From the NCBI GenBank assembly GCA_965223755.1, contig CBDCXF010000002.1:744001-808000 (forward strand): 64,000 bases of DNA, read 5' to 3'. Positions 50,941 to 60,010 of the stretch are shown here, piece by piece; the first letter of the stretch is position 1; the number at the start of each line of letters is the position of its first letter. Position numbers and translations under genes: made by a program. The notes beneath the pieces were generated by a model. The model saw only the letters and a program-made list of their open reading frames with translations, was not told where the DNA came from and did no database searches. The DNA comes from CBDCXF01 sp965223755 (GTDB taxonomy: Bacteria; Acidobacteriota; Thermoanaerobaculia; Multivoradales; JAHEKO01).

Positions 50941-51204
50941 AGGTAACGACCCCGCAGGCATTCAGGCCGAAGTGTCTTTCGAGGCATGGCTGGATGGGTC
51001 TCGATCTGCACGCCATTCTCCTGTCCTTTGAGAACATTGATTAGGCGGACAGCTCCTCACCCATGAGCCGGACCTTTCTACAGCCTGTCTAGGGTGAGCC
51101 ATCTCATTGCGAAGATCCCTCGAGCGGCCGGAACTTGGCCAGCCCCCTTCTGATTGGACGGCTGAGCGACAGAACGGCACCTGACCGCGTCGATCTAGGG
51201 GGGG

Positions 51205-51447
51205 CTAGTCCTCGTCAGACCGTCGATGAGCGCGGTAGACCAAACAGCCGAGGATTCCCACGATCGTGAAGGGTGTGGCGAGAAGAAAGAGAATTCCGCC
51301 GCGAAGCGCGCCGGCGAGCTCCTGCCCTTCAGGAGAGGCAAGAGCGTTGCGGCACAGTGCGCACTGGGCAGCAGTCGGCTCGGCCGCGAGCAGCCAAATT
51401 GCGGCCACAACCGTAAGGGCCGCCGCCAAGGGCCAACGCCGAATCAC
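51205..51447 (-). CDS. Small membrane protein at the end of the cox operon
   Basis: An 80-residue product from a GTG preceded by GGGAGG, overlapping the subunit IV stop. A signal-like helix ends TAAQ; then CALCRNALASPEGQELAG contains a CxxC-like pair, followed by a transmembrane helix (about 48-68). The position and the Cys pair suggest a role in oxidase assembly or copper handling. Inference only; I do not recognise a named family. Confidence 0.6.
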   Translation of the reverse strand: MIRRWPLAAALTVVAAIWLLAAEPTAAQCALCRNALASPEGQELAGALRGGILFLLATPFTIVGILGCLVYRAHRRSDED

Positions 51448-51776
51448 GTCCCTCCCATCCCCAGGATGCGCAGCCCGTCGGGAACAATGAGCGCGAAGAG
51501 AATGAATCCGTTCACCAGCAGACCCAACAGCACCGCCATTCCCAAAGCCAGTCGCTCGAACCGCAGATGCATGAAGAAGGCGGCTATCAGCCAGGCTTTG
51601 AGCAACATGGCCACCACCAGAATGAAGATCAACAGGCCTCGTGGCAGACCTCCCGACGTGGACCCCAACGCCTGCGCGGTGGGGCGATCCACGAACAACA
51701 TCACCAGGGTGACCAACAACAGGATTCCCCAGATGCGCCAATAGAACCCGTATCCGGGTGTGTTCTCGTGTGCCAT
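51444..51776 (-). CDS. Cytochrome c oxidase subunit IV
   Basis: This 110-residue protein has three transmembrane helices with the prokaryotic subunit IV signature LLKAWLIAAFFMHLRFE. The ATG at 51776 (MAHEN) has GAGG upstream. It ends overlapping the small membrane gene and follows subunit III after 31 bp, as in aa3/caa3 oxidase operons. Confidence 0.88.
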   Translation of the reverse strand: MAHENTPGYGFYWRIWGILLLVTLVMLFVDRPTAQALGSTSGGLPRGLLIFILVVAMLLKAWLIAAFFMHLRFERLALGMAVLLGLLVNGFILFALIVPDGLRILGMGGT

Positions 51777-51807
51777 AACCAACCTCAAGTCGATTGCGAG
51801 CCCATCT

Positions 51808-52413
51808 TCAGATGAGATAAAAGCAGGTGAAGACGAAAACCCAAACGAGGTCGACGAAGTGCCAGTAAAGACCGGCCATCTCGACGCCCTCCGGTTTGGT
51901 AATCCCTTTCGCCCAGCGTAGCGCGGTAATCGCCAGAATCACCACACCGGAGAGCACGTGAGTTCCGTGGAAACCGGTGATGAGGAAGAAGTAGGCACCG
52001 AACTGTGCCGACCCCCAAGGATTCGAACTGAGCGTCGCACCGGCGTGGATGAGGTGCGACCACTCAAAAGCCTGCATGACCAAGAAGACCAACCCGATCG
52101 CCGCCGTCAGCCAAAGGAAACGCGAAGTGGCCTTGCGGTCGCCCACCGCGCTCGCCCGCACTGCGCTTGCCATGGTCGCGCTGGAGGTGATCAAGATGAA
52201 GGTCATCGCGGCGATGAAGGTGATGTTGAAGACGGCGCTTTGATCGGGCCAGGTCGCAGTCGTCAGGCGCGCGAATCCATAGGACGCCAAGAAGCCCGCG
52301 AACAACAATCCATCGGTAATGATGAAGACCCACATCATCACCTTGCGCCAACCGGAGTCGGTGGCGTCGGGGTTTGCCGCCAAGATGTCTCTATCTAGGA
52401 CCTGCTCAGCCAT
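51808..52413 (-). CDS. coxC: Cytochrome c oxidase subunit III
   Basis: This 201-residue protein has about five transmembrane helices. Family motifs are WVFIITDGLLFAGFLASY, QAFEWSHLI, LITGFHGTHVLSG and YWHFVDLVWVFVF. It is one of two subunit-III-type genes in the operon, the other lying 18 bp upstream. It is the more complete of the two relative to the quinol/cytochrome c oxidase III family. Confidence 0.92.
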   Translation of the reverse strand: MAEQVLDRDILAANPDATDSGWRKVMMWVFIITDGLLFAGFLASYGFARLTTATWPDQSAVFNITFIAAMTFILITSSATMASAVRASAVGDRKATSRFLWLTAAIGLVFLVMQAFEWSHLIHAGATLSSNPWGSAQFGAYFFLITGFHGTHVLSGVVILAITALRWAKGITKPEGVEMAGLYWHFVDLVWVFVFTCFYLI

Positions 52414-52431
52414 ATTCGCTCCTCCGTTGCT

Positions 52432-52986
52432 CTAGCCCCACCTCATACCCAGCAGCAGCAACACCCAAACCGCGGCAAAGAAATGCCAGTAGGTCGCGCA
52501 CAAGGTGAGTCGGCGCGCGCGCTCGGCCGGTGCGGTTTCCCAGTTGACCGTCGCCCAGGTCAACATCGCCAATCCTCCGAGAACGTGCACGGCGTGCACA
52601 CCAGTGAGCAAGTAGAAAAATGAACTGTGGGGGCTGCTAGGGATGAAGACACCTTGAGCGGCGAGTTGGTTCCAGGCAAAAACCTGACAAACCACAAACG
52701 CACACCCCAAAAGAACCGTCGGGATCATGCTGGATCGGCCGGCGCCGTTCTCGGCTCTCAGTCGTGCCACTTCCAGCGCGCCACTGCTGGCGATAAGAAA
52801 CGCGGTACTGAGCCACAACGCGACCGGCAGTTGCACCGGAACCCAATCGGCTCCCGAACGGCGCACGATGTAGGCGCTGCCGAACGCCGCAAACAGCATC
52901 GTCGCGGTCCCCAAAAAAGCCCACAGACCCAGCAACGCGGGGTCCAAGGGCCGCGCGCGGCTGTTTCCCAAGGTCTTCTCAGGCAT
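52432..52986 (-). CDS. Second cytochrome c oxidase subunit III-like protein
   Basis: This 184-residue protein has five hydrophobic helices and the same family motifs in divergent form: LLGLWAFLGTATMLFAAFGSAYIV, FLLTGVHAVHVLGG-like and ATYWHFFAAVWVLLLL. Its ATG overlaps the coxA stop (8 bp). Two diverged subunit-III genes in one operon occur in some Acidobacteriota and Deltaproteobacteria-type oxidases, where the first may replace the missing N-terminal helices. Confidence 0.85.
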   Translation of the reverse strand: MPEKTLGNSRARPLDPALLGLWAFLGTATMLFAAFGSAYIVRRSGADWVPVQLPVALWLSTAFLIASSGALEVARLRAENGAGRSSMIPTVLLGCAFVVCQVFAWNQLAAQGVFIPSSPHSSFFYLLTGVHAVHVLGGLAMLTWATVNWETAPAERARRLTLCATYWHFFAAVWVLLLLGMRWG

Positions 52987-54703
52987 CGCCCGCCTGAGGT
53001 GAATAGCCGCCTAAGCCGACATCCGGTCCGTATTCGTAGGCCCACTGGCTCACTTGTGGCGGCCGCTCGGGCCAATTGCCGTGGACCGGCGGCGAGGGAA
53101 GGGTCCACTCGAGGGTCGTCGCCTCCCATGGGTTCTCGCCAGCGCGCTCGCCGCGCAGCAGACTCCAGCAGAAATTGACCATGAAGAGCAGTTGGGAGGC
53201 GCCCATAACGAACGCCGCCAGCGTCACTAGTACCTGCAGATCGTGGGTGGACTCCAAAAAGGAGTAGTCCTTGAACGAGTAATAGCGGCGCGGCATTCCC
53301 GTCATGCCGATGAAGTGCTGGGTGAGGAAGACCGAATAGAACGACACGATCGTCAGCCAGAAGTGGGCCTTGCCCAGGGTCTCGTTCATGCGCCGACCGA
53401 AGATCTTCGGAAACCAGAAGTAGACCGCTGCAAAGGTCCCCAACAGGGTCACTCCGCCGATCATGAAGTGGAAGTGGCCGACGACGAAGTAGGTGTCGTG
53501 AAGCTGGATGTCTGCGGTAGCGTTGCCGAGAAAAATGCCGCCGAAACCGCCGGTCCCAAAGAACGCAATCAACCCGAGCGCGAACAGCATCGGCGTGCGC
53601 AGTCGCAGAGCGCCCCCCCACAGGCTGGCGAGCATGTTGACGCCGATGATCGCCGAAGGAACCGTGATCACCAGGGTCATGATGGTGAAGTATTCGCCGG
53701 AGTAGGGGCTCATGCCGCTGACGAACATGTGATGACCCCAAACGATCATCGACAGAGCGCCGATCGCCAGATAGCAGTAGACGGTGATCCGGTAGCCGAA
53801 AATCGGTTTGCGGGTGAACGCCGGCAGGATCTCAAACACCAATCCCAGCGCCGGAAGGATGAGCACGTACACCTCCGGGTGACCCAGGAACCAGAACAGA
53901 TGCTGCCAAAGTAATGGTGTACCGCCGGTGTACTCCTGCAACTGCCCGGCGACTACCAGCCCCTTGGGGAGGAAGAAACTGGTCCCCAAATGGCGGTCGA
54001 AGAGCAGCATGATCGCCGCCGCGGTCAACGGTGGGAAGGCGAGAACACCGACCACCGCCGAGACAAAGTACGACCATACGGTGAGCGGCATACGCATCAA
54101 CGACATCCCTGGAGCTCGTTGCGTCAGGACGGTGACGATGATGTTGAGGCCGCTCATGGTGAACGAGACGATGAACAACGCCATCGACAAGAGCCAAATC
54201 GTCTGCCCCATGCCCGATCCTGGTACCGCGGATGCGATTGCACTCAGCGGCGGATAGGCGGTCCAGCCGGAGGCGGCGGCCCCACCTTCGACGAAGAAAG
54301 ACAGCAGCATCACCAGCGCGCTCGCCAAAGCGATCCAAAACGAGAGCATGTTGAGAAAGGGAAAGGCCATGTCTCGGGCACCGACGTGTAGCGGCACCAG
54401 GTAGTTACCAAAACCGCTAACCAGAACGTAGGAGATGAAGAAAAACACCATGATGGTGCCGTGCATGGTGACCAGAGAAATGTAGAACTCGGGCGCCATG
54501 TAGCCACCGGCCATGCCGTTGGGGAACAACGATTCCAACCAACCCCACTGCCGCTGAGGCCAGGCCAACTGCATGCGCATCAGCATCGCCAGCAAGCCGC
54601 CGACGATGGCCATCAGGAAGCCAGTGACCATGTACTGGATGCCAATGACCTTGTGGTCGGTGCTGAAGACGTAGCGGCGCCAGAAACCGAGTTCCTCAGA
54701 CAT
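52979..54703 (-). CDS. coxA: Cytochrome c oxidase subunit I
   Basis: This 574-residue catalytic subunit has twelve transmembrane helices. The ATG at 54703 (MSEELGFWRRYVFSTDHKVIG) is preferred and overlaps the coxB stop by 8 bp. Visible ligands and channel residues are the GHPEVYV motif (copper His, channel Glu and cross-linked Tyr), HH in WGHHMFVSG, and FVVGHFHFM for the heme a/a3 histidines. This pattern is A1-type. It reduces oxygen and pumps protons. Confidence 0.96.
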   Translation of the reverse strand: MSEELGFWRRYVFSTDHKVIGIQYMVTGFLMAIVGGLLAMLMRMQLAWPQRQWGWLESLFPNGMAGGYMAPEFYISLVTMHGTIMVFFFISYVLVSGFGNYLVPLHVGARDMAFPFLNMLSFWIALASALVMLLSFFVEGGAAASGWTAYPPLSAIASAVPGSGMGQTIWLLSMALFIVSFTMSGLNIIVTVLTQRAPGMSLMRMPLTVWSYFVSAVVGVLAFPPLTAAAIMLLFDRHLGTSFFLPKGLVVAGQLQEYTGGTPLLWQHLFWFLGHPEVYVLILPALGLVFEILPAFTRKPIFGYRITVYCYLAIGALSMIVWGHHMFVSGMSPYSGEYFTIMTLVITVPSAIIGVNMLASLWGGALRLRTPMLFALGLIAFFGTGGFGGIFLGNATADIQLHDTYFVVGHFHFMIGGVTLLGTFAAVYFWFPKIFGRRMNETLGKAHFWLTIVSFYSVFLTQHFIGMTGMPRRYYSFKDYSFLESTHDLQVLVTLAAFVMGASQLLFMVNFCWSLLRGERAGENPWEATTLEWTLPSPPVHGNWPERPPQVSQWAYEYGPDVGLGGYSPQAGDA

Positions 54704-55577
54704 TCTCCAACTCCTCCTCACTTGCCTCTGGGACTTCGAGTGGAGCCCGATCCGGCTCCGCCACAACGCCGCGCCACCTCGCAAATTCTTCTTCCGAAAG
54801 AACGTTGAGGAAACCCTTCATGCGGTAGTGGCCGAGGCCGCAGAGTTCGGTGCAAGCAAGCTCGAACTTGCCCTCCTCTGTGGGCACAAACCAGACATCG
54901 ATGGTCATCCCCGGCACCGCGTCCTGTTTGACGCGCATGTGCGGCAGAAAAAAGCTGTGGATGACGTCCTTCGCCTTGAGCTGGACGCGCACCGGTCGAT
55001 TGACCGGCACGTGGATCTGGTTGATGGCGGTGCGATCGTCGTCGCTGAAAGGGTCTTCGCGGTCGATTCCCAGCGGGTTGTTCAATTCGATCAACTTGGG
55101 ATCGGTGCGTCCGAGTTCGCCATCCGGACCCGGGTAGCGAATGTTCCACGCGAACTGCTCTGGAGTGACTTCGACCATCCAGGCATCCTCGGGTGGGGCC
55201 GTCGCGAAGTACTCGCTCCACGCCGGCATGCCGACCGCCAGGACGCCACCCTCGGCAACCACAGTCATCAGCAGGGCAAAGGCGATCGAAACCCGACGCT
55301 CGGTGCGCTGGTTCGGCCGGCCCCCACTGGCCGTGTCGGCGCGGCCGCCACGGATGATGAAGTAGGCGAGAACGATGTGCCCGACCAAAAACATCACCCC
55401 GGTGGCGATGAGCAAAAAGTTCAGAGTGCGGTCGATGCCGGCACCATGGCGCGACGCGAGTGTTGGCAGCCAGCCGCGGGAGCCCAAGTAGGACATGCCC
55501 AAGGCCAAAGCCACGAACAGGACAGCCACGGCCAGGGGTTCAAGACCCTTGCGTGCGGTAGAACTGCCTGGTGTCAT
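54696..55577 (-). CDS. coxB: Cytochrome c oxidase subunit II
   Basis: The start ATG 55577 follows a GGAGGAGGAGG run. The 293-residue protein has two transmembrane helices early (about 14-35 and 58-80), then a CuA domain with HSFFLP, ACTELCGLGHYRMKG (Cys, Cys, His and Met ligands) and no heme-c motif. It accepts electrons from cytochrome c. It is the first gene of the minus-strand cox operon and is divergent from the protease at 55769. Confidence 0.94.
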   Translation of the reverse strand: MTPGSSTARKGLEPLAVAVLFVALALGMSYLGSRGWLPTLASRHGAGIDRTLNFLLIATGVMFLVGHIVLAYFIIRGGRADTASGGRPNQRTERRVSIAFALLMTVVAEGGVLAVGMPAWSEYFATAPPEDAWMVEVTPEQFAWNIRYPGPDGELGRTDPKLIELNNPLGIDREDPFSDDDRTAINQIHVPVNRPVRVQLKAKDVIHSFFLPHMRVKQDAVPGMTIDVWFVPTEEGKFELACTELCGLGHYRMKGFLNVLSEEEFARWRGVVAEPDRAPLEVPEASEEELENV

Positions 55578-55643
55578 ACCTCCTCCTCCACAAAGCCCAG
55601 TGAATCGCATACTAGCATGCGCTTCTCTTTAATGGTCTTGCCC

Positions 55644-55698
55644 ACAGACTGACGCCCCCAAACTGGCGCCCCAGACTGGCACCCCAGACTGGCACCCC
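55644..55698. repeat. 13-14-bp minisatellite upstream of coxB
   Basis: Four imperfect units of the form CAGACTGGCACCC lie in the 191-bp divergent spacer between coxB and the protease gene. The unit is similar in wording to the 15-bp repeat after apbE (GACTGGGCAC core). Any promoter for coxB must lie in or next to it. Confidence 0.75.
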
Positions 55699-55768
55699 GA
55701 TCGAAGGCGTAAAAAGTGCGGTCAGTGTCCTGTTACGATCCCGACGCAAAAGATCGAGGGAGCCAAAA

Positions 55769-58285
55769 ATGCAATTCAGTACGACTTCCTTTTTCCGCCG
55801 TGGAGCCGCGATTTGTGCGGTTCTGATTCTGGCGTCAGTACCAGCGCATGGACGCAAGAAGAAGGCCCCTGCCAACGCCGAAACCCAAAAGAAGGGGCTG
55901 CCAACGATCGCGTCCAAGGTCGCCGGGCTGGAGAAGCGCGAAGGATTCGTCACCCTATACGTGGACCGCGACGGCGCCAAAATCTGGATGGAGGTCCCAG
56001 CGGTAGAAGAAGGAGCTGACGATTTTCAGTTGATCTATCTCGAGGGCCTCACCACCGGCCTTGGCTCCAATCCCGTCGGACTGGATCGCGGACAGATGGG
56101 CGAACCCAAGCTGCTCACCCTGCGGCGGGTTGGCGGCAAGGTCCTATTCGAGCAGCCCAACCTCGCTTTCCGTGCCGCTTCCGACAACGACTTGGAGCAG
56201 CGAGCGGTGCGGGAGTCGTTCGCGCCATCGGTGATCTGGGCTGGCAAGGTCGAGGCTCAGGATGCGGATGGACGAACGCTCATGGACCTCTCTCCATTTC
56301 TGCTGCGCGACGCGCACAACGTCGTCGGCAATCTGGAGTCGGGAGAGCACGGCAACTTCGCTCTCGACGCATCCCGCAGTGCCATCGATCTGGACGCCAC
56401 CCTCACTTTTCCCTACAACGTCGAACTGGAGGCGGTGCTGACCTACTCCAGCAACAAACCCGGCGATCAGGTCCGCCGCACCGCTCCAACACCGAGCGCC
56501 TTCACTGTCGTACAGCACCACTCCTTCGTCCGCCTGCCCGACGACGGCTACCAAACGCGCGACTTCGACCCGCGCATGCCGTCCTATGGACTAACCTTTC
56601 AGGACTACGCAGCGCCGCTCGACGAGCCCATTCGCCGCTCGTGGATCTATCGCCATCGTTTGCAGAAGACCGATCCCGCGGCAGAGCAATCGACAGTGGT
56701 GGAGCCCATCGTCTACTACCTCGATCCCGGCGCCCCCGAACCGATTCGCTCAGCGCTCTTGGATGGAGCGAGTTGGTGGGCGGACGCCTTCGAAGCCGCC
56801 GGCCTGATCGACGCCTACCGTGTCGAACTGCTGCCGGAAGATGCCCACCCTTTGGACGTGCGCTACAACGTCATCCAGTGGGTGCATCGATCGACCCGTG
56901 GATGGTCGTATGGCACGCCGATCGCCGACCCCAGGACCGGCGAGATCATCAAAGGGCACGTCAATTTGGGTTCGCTGCGCGTCCGCCAGGACATCCTCCT
57001 CTTTGAGGGGCTTGCCGGTGTCGACAAGACCGGAAGCGGAGCGCCCGACGATCCGGTCGAGCTCGCATTGGCGCGCATCCGTCAACTGGCGGCGCATGAA
57101 GTCGGGCACACCTTGGGCTTCGCTCACAACTTCGCCGCCAGTACTTACGACGATCGCGCTTCGGTGATGGACTATCCAGCCCCACTGGTCGCCATTGACG
57201 AGGACGGCTTGCTGGATTTTTCGCGCGCCTACGGAGTTGGGATCGGCACCTGGGACACTCTCGGTGTGCGTTTCGCCTACAGTCAGTTTGCGGCCGATGC
57301 GGATGAAGCCAAAGAACTGGAAGCCATCATCCACGAGGGTCTCGACCGCGGTCTGCTTTTCCTTTCCGACGCCGATGCGCGCCCGGCGGGAGCTTCGGAA
57401 CCCCGCGCCAATCTCTGGGACAACGGAGACGACCCCATCGCCGAGTTGGAGCGGGTGTTGGCCGTGCGCCGCAAGGCGCTCGACAATTTCGGCGAAAACA
57501 ACCTCGCCGCCGGACGACCCTTGGCTTTGATCCAGGAAGTCTTAGCTCCCCTCTACTTCCACCATCGCTACCAACTCGAGGCCACCGCAAAACTCGTCGG
57601 CGGCATGGAGTACAACTACGCAGTCTCAGGAGACGGTCAGGTGCCCACCGAAATGGTCGAACCTGAGCGCCAGCGCGCGGCTCTCAAGGTCCTCCTTTCG
57701 GCTCTGGCGCCGGAACAATTGGACCTCCCGGAATCGATCCTAAGCCTGCTGGCACCAAGACCCTTTGGCTACGGCCCCAACCGCGAGCTTTTTCGCTCCG
57801 CGACCGCGCCGAGTTTTGACGCTCTCGGCGCAGCGGCGACGGTGGCGGGCGCCGTCACCGACCACCTCACTCAGCCGGAACGACTGGCGAGATTGATCGA
57901 TTTCCATCGACGCGATGGATCGATGCCTTCGATTGAAGAAATGCTAACCGCTCTCGTCGACGCCGCGTTTGCAACCGGTTCGAACAGTGAGCGCCTCGGC
58001 GCCATTGAGGACGCGGTCGCCCGCGCCGTTGCTGAGCGCCTGATGACCCGCGCCGGACAGCTCAGCCCGGATCTACGAACTTGGCTTGAGGGTGCTCTTC
58101 GTGGCGCTGCAACGCAACTGCGGAACGGGCCTAGTCCGGCGCGCCAAGGCATCGCCGCCGACATTGCCCGTTTCTTGGACCGCGACTACCAGCTCGCGAT
58201 CCCCGAGTGGTCGCCAATGGCTCCACCTCCGGGAAGTCCGATCGGCGTCGACCAGCTATGGTGCAATGCCGGAACCTACAATTAG
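55769..58285 (+). CDS. Secreted zinc-dependent metalloprotease (DUF5117/DUF4953 type)
   Basis: This 838-residue protein has a signal peptide (about 1-28) followed by a basic segment. The N-terminal DUF5117/5118-like half includes GLTTGLGSNPVGLDRGQ. The catalytic motif is HEVGHTLGFAHNFAAS (HExxHxxGxxH) with a later MDYP Met-turn. The C-terminal third is helical. This architecture is common in Bacteroidota and Acidobacteriota. It probably digests extracellular proteins. It is followed after 13 bp by an M64 peptidase, forming a protease pair. Confidence 0.88.
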   Translation: MQFSTTSFFRRGAAICAVLILASVPAHGRKKKAPANAETQKKGLPTIASKVAGLEKREGFVTLYVDRDGAKIWMEVPAVEEGADDFQLIYLEGLTTGLGSNPVGLDRGQMGEPKLLTLRRVGGKVLFEQPNLAFRAASDNDLEQRAVRESFAPSVIWAGKVEAQDADGRTLMDLSPFLLRDAHNVVGNLESGEHGNFALDASRSAIDLDATLTFPYNVELEAVLTYSSNKPGDQVRRTAPTPSAFTVVQHHSFVRLPDDGYQTRDFDPRMPSYGLTFQDYAAPLDEPIRRSWIYRHRLQKTDPAAEQSTVVEPIVYYLDPGAPEPIRSALLDGASWWADAFEAAGLIDAYRVELLPEDAHPLDVRYNVIQWVHRSTRGWSYGTPIADPRTGEIIKGHVNLGSLRVRQDILLFEGLAGVDKTGSGAPDDPVELALARIRQLAAHEVGHTLGFAHNFAASTYDDRASVMDYPAPLVAIDEDGLLDFSRAYGVGIGTWDTLGVRFAYSQFAADADEAKELEAIIHEGLDRGLLFLSDADARPAGASEPRANLWDNGDDPIAELERVLAVRRKALDNFGENNLAAGRPLALIQEVLAPLYFHHRYQLEATAKLVGGMEYNYAVSGDGQVPTEMVEPERQRAALKVLLSALAPEQLDLPESILSLLAPRPFGYGPNRELFRSATAPSFDALGAAATVAGAVTDHLTQPERLARLIDFHRRDGSMPSIEEMLTALVDAAFATGSNSERLGAIEDAVARAVAERLMTRAGQLSPDLRTWLEGALRGAATQLRNGPSPARQGIAADIARFLDRDYQLAIPEWSPMAPPPGSPIGVDQLWCNAGTYN

Positions 58286-58298
58286 CAAGGGGATTGAA

Positions 58299-59726
58299 AT
58301 GCGTATCTTGGCAACGATCAACGCGGTCGTTCTTTCTTCCGCTCTTTGCAGTCTGGCGGTGGCAGACCCGGTCTTCGACGACCACTTCACCGGCCAAACC
58401 CTCCGCTTCGACTACTACCACTCCGGCACCGCAGACGAAGAACACATCAGCCTCGACCGCTTTCGCTTGGAAGGCGAGTGGTCGGGCCGCCGGTCGACGC
58501 TGCTCGACACCAACAACCTCGGCAAGTACCTGTTCGAAGTGGTGGACCCACAGACTCACCTGACGATTTACTCGCAAGCTTTCTCGTCCATCTATGGTGA
58601 GTGGGAGACCACCGGCGAGGCGCGCAGGATGTGGCGCAGCTTGCATGAATCGCAGCGCTTTCCAGAACCCAAACATCCCGTGCAACTGGTGCTCAAAAAG
58701 CGCCAGCACGATGGCACCTTTCGCGAGATCTACTCGACATTGATCGATCCCCAGCACCGTTCGGTGGACCGTTCCGCAATCGTTCGCAAGAACAAGGTCT
58801 GGGCGGTGTTCGAGCACGGCGAACCGGCGGAGAAGGTGGATCTCTTGATCCTTGGTGACGGCTATACCGCTGACGAGATGGATCTGTACGGAGAACATGC
58901 GCGACAAGCCGCAGAACTTCTGTTTTCGTTCCCACCGTTTTCCGACCGCAAAGACGACTTCAACGTCTGGGCCATCGATGTTGCTGCCGAAGAGTCGGGG
59001 ATTTCCCGCCCGCGTTCCGGTCTCTGGCGAGCCTCACCTCTGGGTATGTCGTACAACAGCTTCGATTCCGAGCGCTACGTTCTGACCCTGGAAAATCGGC
59101 GGCTGCGGGAAATTGCGGCGCAGGCGCCCTACGACGCGCTGCTGCTCATCGCCAACAGTGAGAAGTACGGTGGCGGCGGCATCTACAACCTGTACTCGAC
59201 CGCGGCCGCCAAAAGCAAGCAATACGGCTACTTGGTCGTGCACGAGTTCGGTCATGCTTTCGCCGGCCTGGCCGACGAGTACTACACCTCACAGGTCTCG
59301 TACGAGAACTTCAACCCTGCGGGCGTCGAACCCTGGGAACCCAACATCACCGCTCTCCTCAACCCAGACGAAATCAAGTGGGGCCACTTGGTGTCTTCGG
59401 AAACTCCGCTGCCCACCCCGTGGGACCAGGATACCTACGATGCGATGATGGCTGACTTTCAGAAGGAGCGAGGCGAGCTGCGCGCCTCGGGGGCCTCTGA
59501 AGAGGTGATGGAGGAGTTCTTTGCTCGAGTCAAAGAGGCGACGTCCGAACATCTGCATGCTGAGCCGCATTTCGGTCAAGTAGGCGCCTTTGAAGGAGGC
59601 GGATACGAAGCCAAGGGCATCTACCGTCCGCAAGCCGATTGCATTATGTTCACCCGCAATCCCGACCACTTCTGCGCCGTGTGTTCCGAGGCGATTGAGC
59701 GGGTGATCGACAGCTATCTTCCCTGA
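58299..59726 (+). CDS. Secreted M64-family (IgA protease-like) metallopeptidase
   Basis: The start ATG 58299 (RBS AAGGGG) gives a signal peptide ending AVAD (about residue 24); the longer frame overlaps the previous gene. This 475-residue protein has an N-terminal beta domain and then the peptidase M64 domain. The latter carries ILGDGYTADEM, the zinc motif HEFGHAFAGLADEY and, after a long gap, the end CIMFTRNPDHFCAVCSEAI. It is likely co-transcribed with the upstream protease. Confidence 0.9.
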   Translation: MRILATINAVVLSSALCSLAVADPVFDDHFTGQTLRFDYYHSGTADEEHISLDRFRLEGEWSGRRSTLLDTNNLGKYLFEVVDPQTHLTIYSQAFSSIYGEWETTGEARRMWRSLHESQRFPEPKHPVQLVLKKRQHDGTFREIYSTLIDPQHRSVDRSAIVRKNKVWAVFEHGEPAEKVDLLILGDGYTADEMDLYGEHARQAAELLFSFPPFSDRKDDFNVWAIDVAAEESGISRPRSGLWRASPLGMSYNSFDSERYVLTLENRRLREIAAQAPYDALLLIANSEKYGGGGIYNLYSTAAAKSKQYGYLVVHEFGHAFAGLADEYYTSQVSYENFNPAGVEPWEPNITALLNPDEIKWGHLVSSETPLPTPWDQDTYDAMMADFQKERGELRASGASEEVMEEFFARVKEATSEHLHAEPHFGQVGAFEGGGYEAKGIYRPQADCIMFTRNPDHFCAVCSEAIERVIDSYLP

Positions 59727-59758
59727 GCGTCGCTCGATAAACCAGCGACAATTAAACG

Positions 59759-59808
59759 AAATGTTTAGCAATAAACATTTTCGCTCAACTATTTGAACAA
59801 CGGTTCAA
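59759..59808. promoter_or_regulatory. AT-rich hairpin and palindrome in the spacer before the TonB receptor
   Basis: Two perfect inverted repeats: AAATGTTTA-GCAA-TAAACATTT (59759-59780, 9-bp stem, GNRA-type loop) and TTGAAC-AACG-GTTCAA (59793-59808). They lie in a strikingly AT-rich stretch of the 284-bp spacer. The first may end M64 transcription, though no T-tract follows it; the second may be an operator for the receptor gene. The remaining spacer (59809-60010) shows no gene. Confidence 0.45.
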
Positions 59809-60010
59809 TTAGATGCACAAATACTTATCAAGAATGTGCGTCGGCGACCGCGCCTAGAACGGTCCCCACTCCCTTTCACCTAATTCTCCATTGCCCTATC
59901 GGCTCCTCTGGCCATAGCGGCTCACCCCTTGCACACTGTGCTTCCACGGTGTAACTGGTGACCTCACTCGACTTGAACGAGGATCACACTAAACAATGAG
60001 GAGAACCGTT

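Noticed and set aside
50941..51204. Gene or RNA in the 264-bp gap between the GIY-YIG-like gene and the cox operon
   Set aside because: No frame with a start signal, no strong hairpin and no repeat could be supported.
52758..53741. 327-codon frame inside coxA in another phase of the same strand
   Set aside because: Low-complexity, His/Arg-rich shadow of coxA and coxC-like genes.
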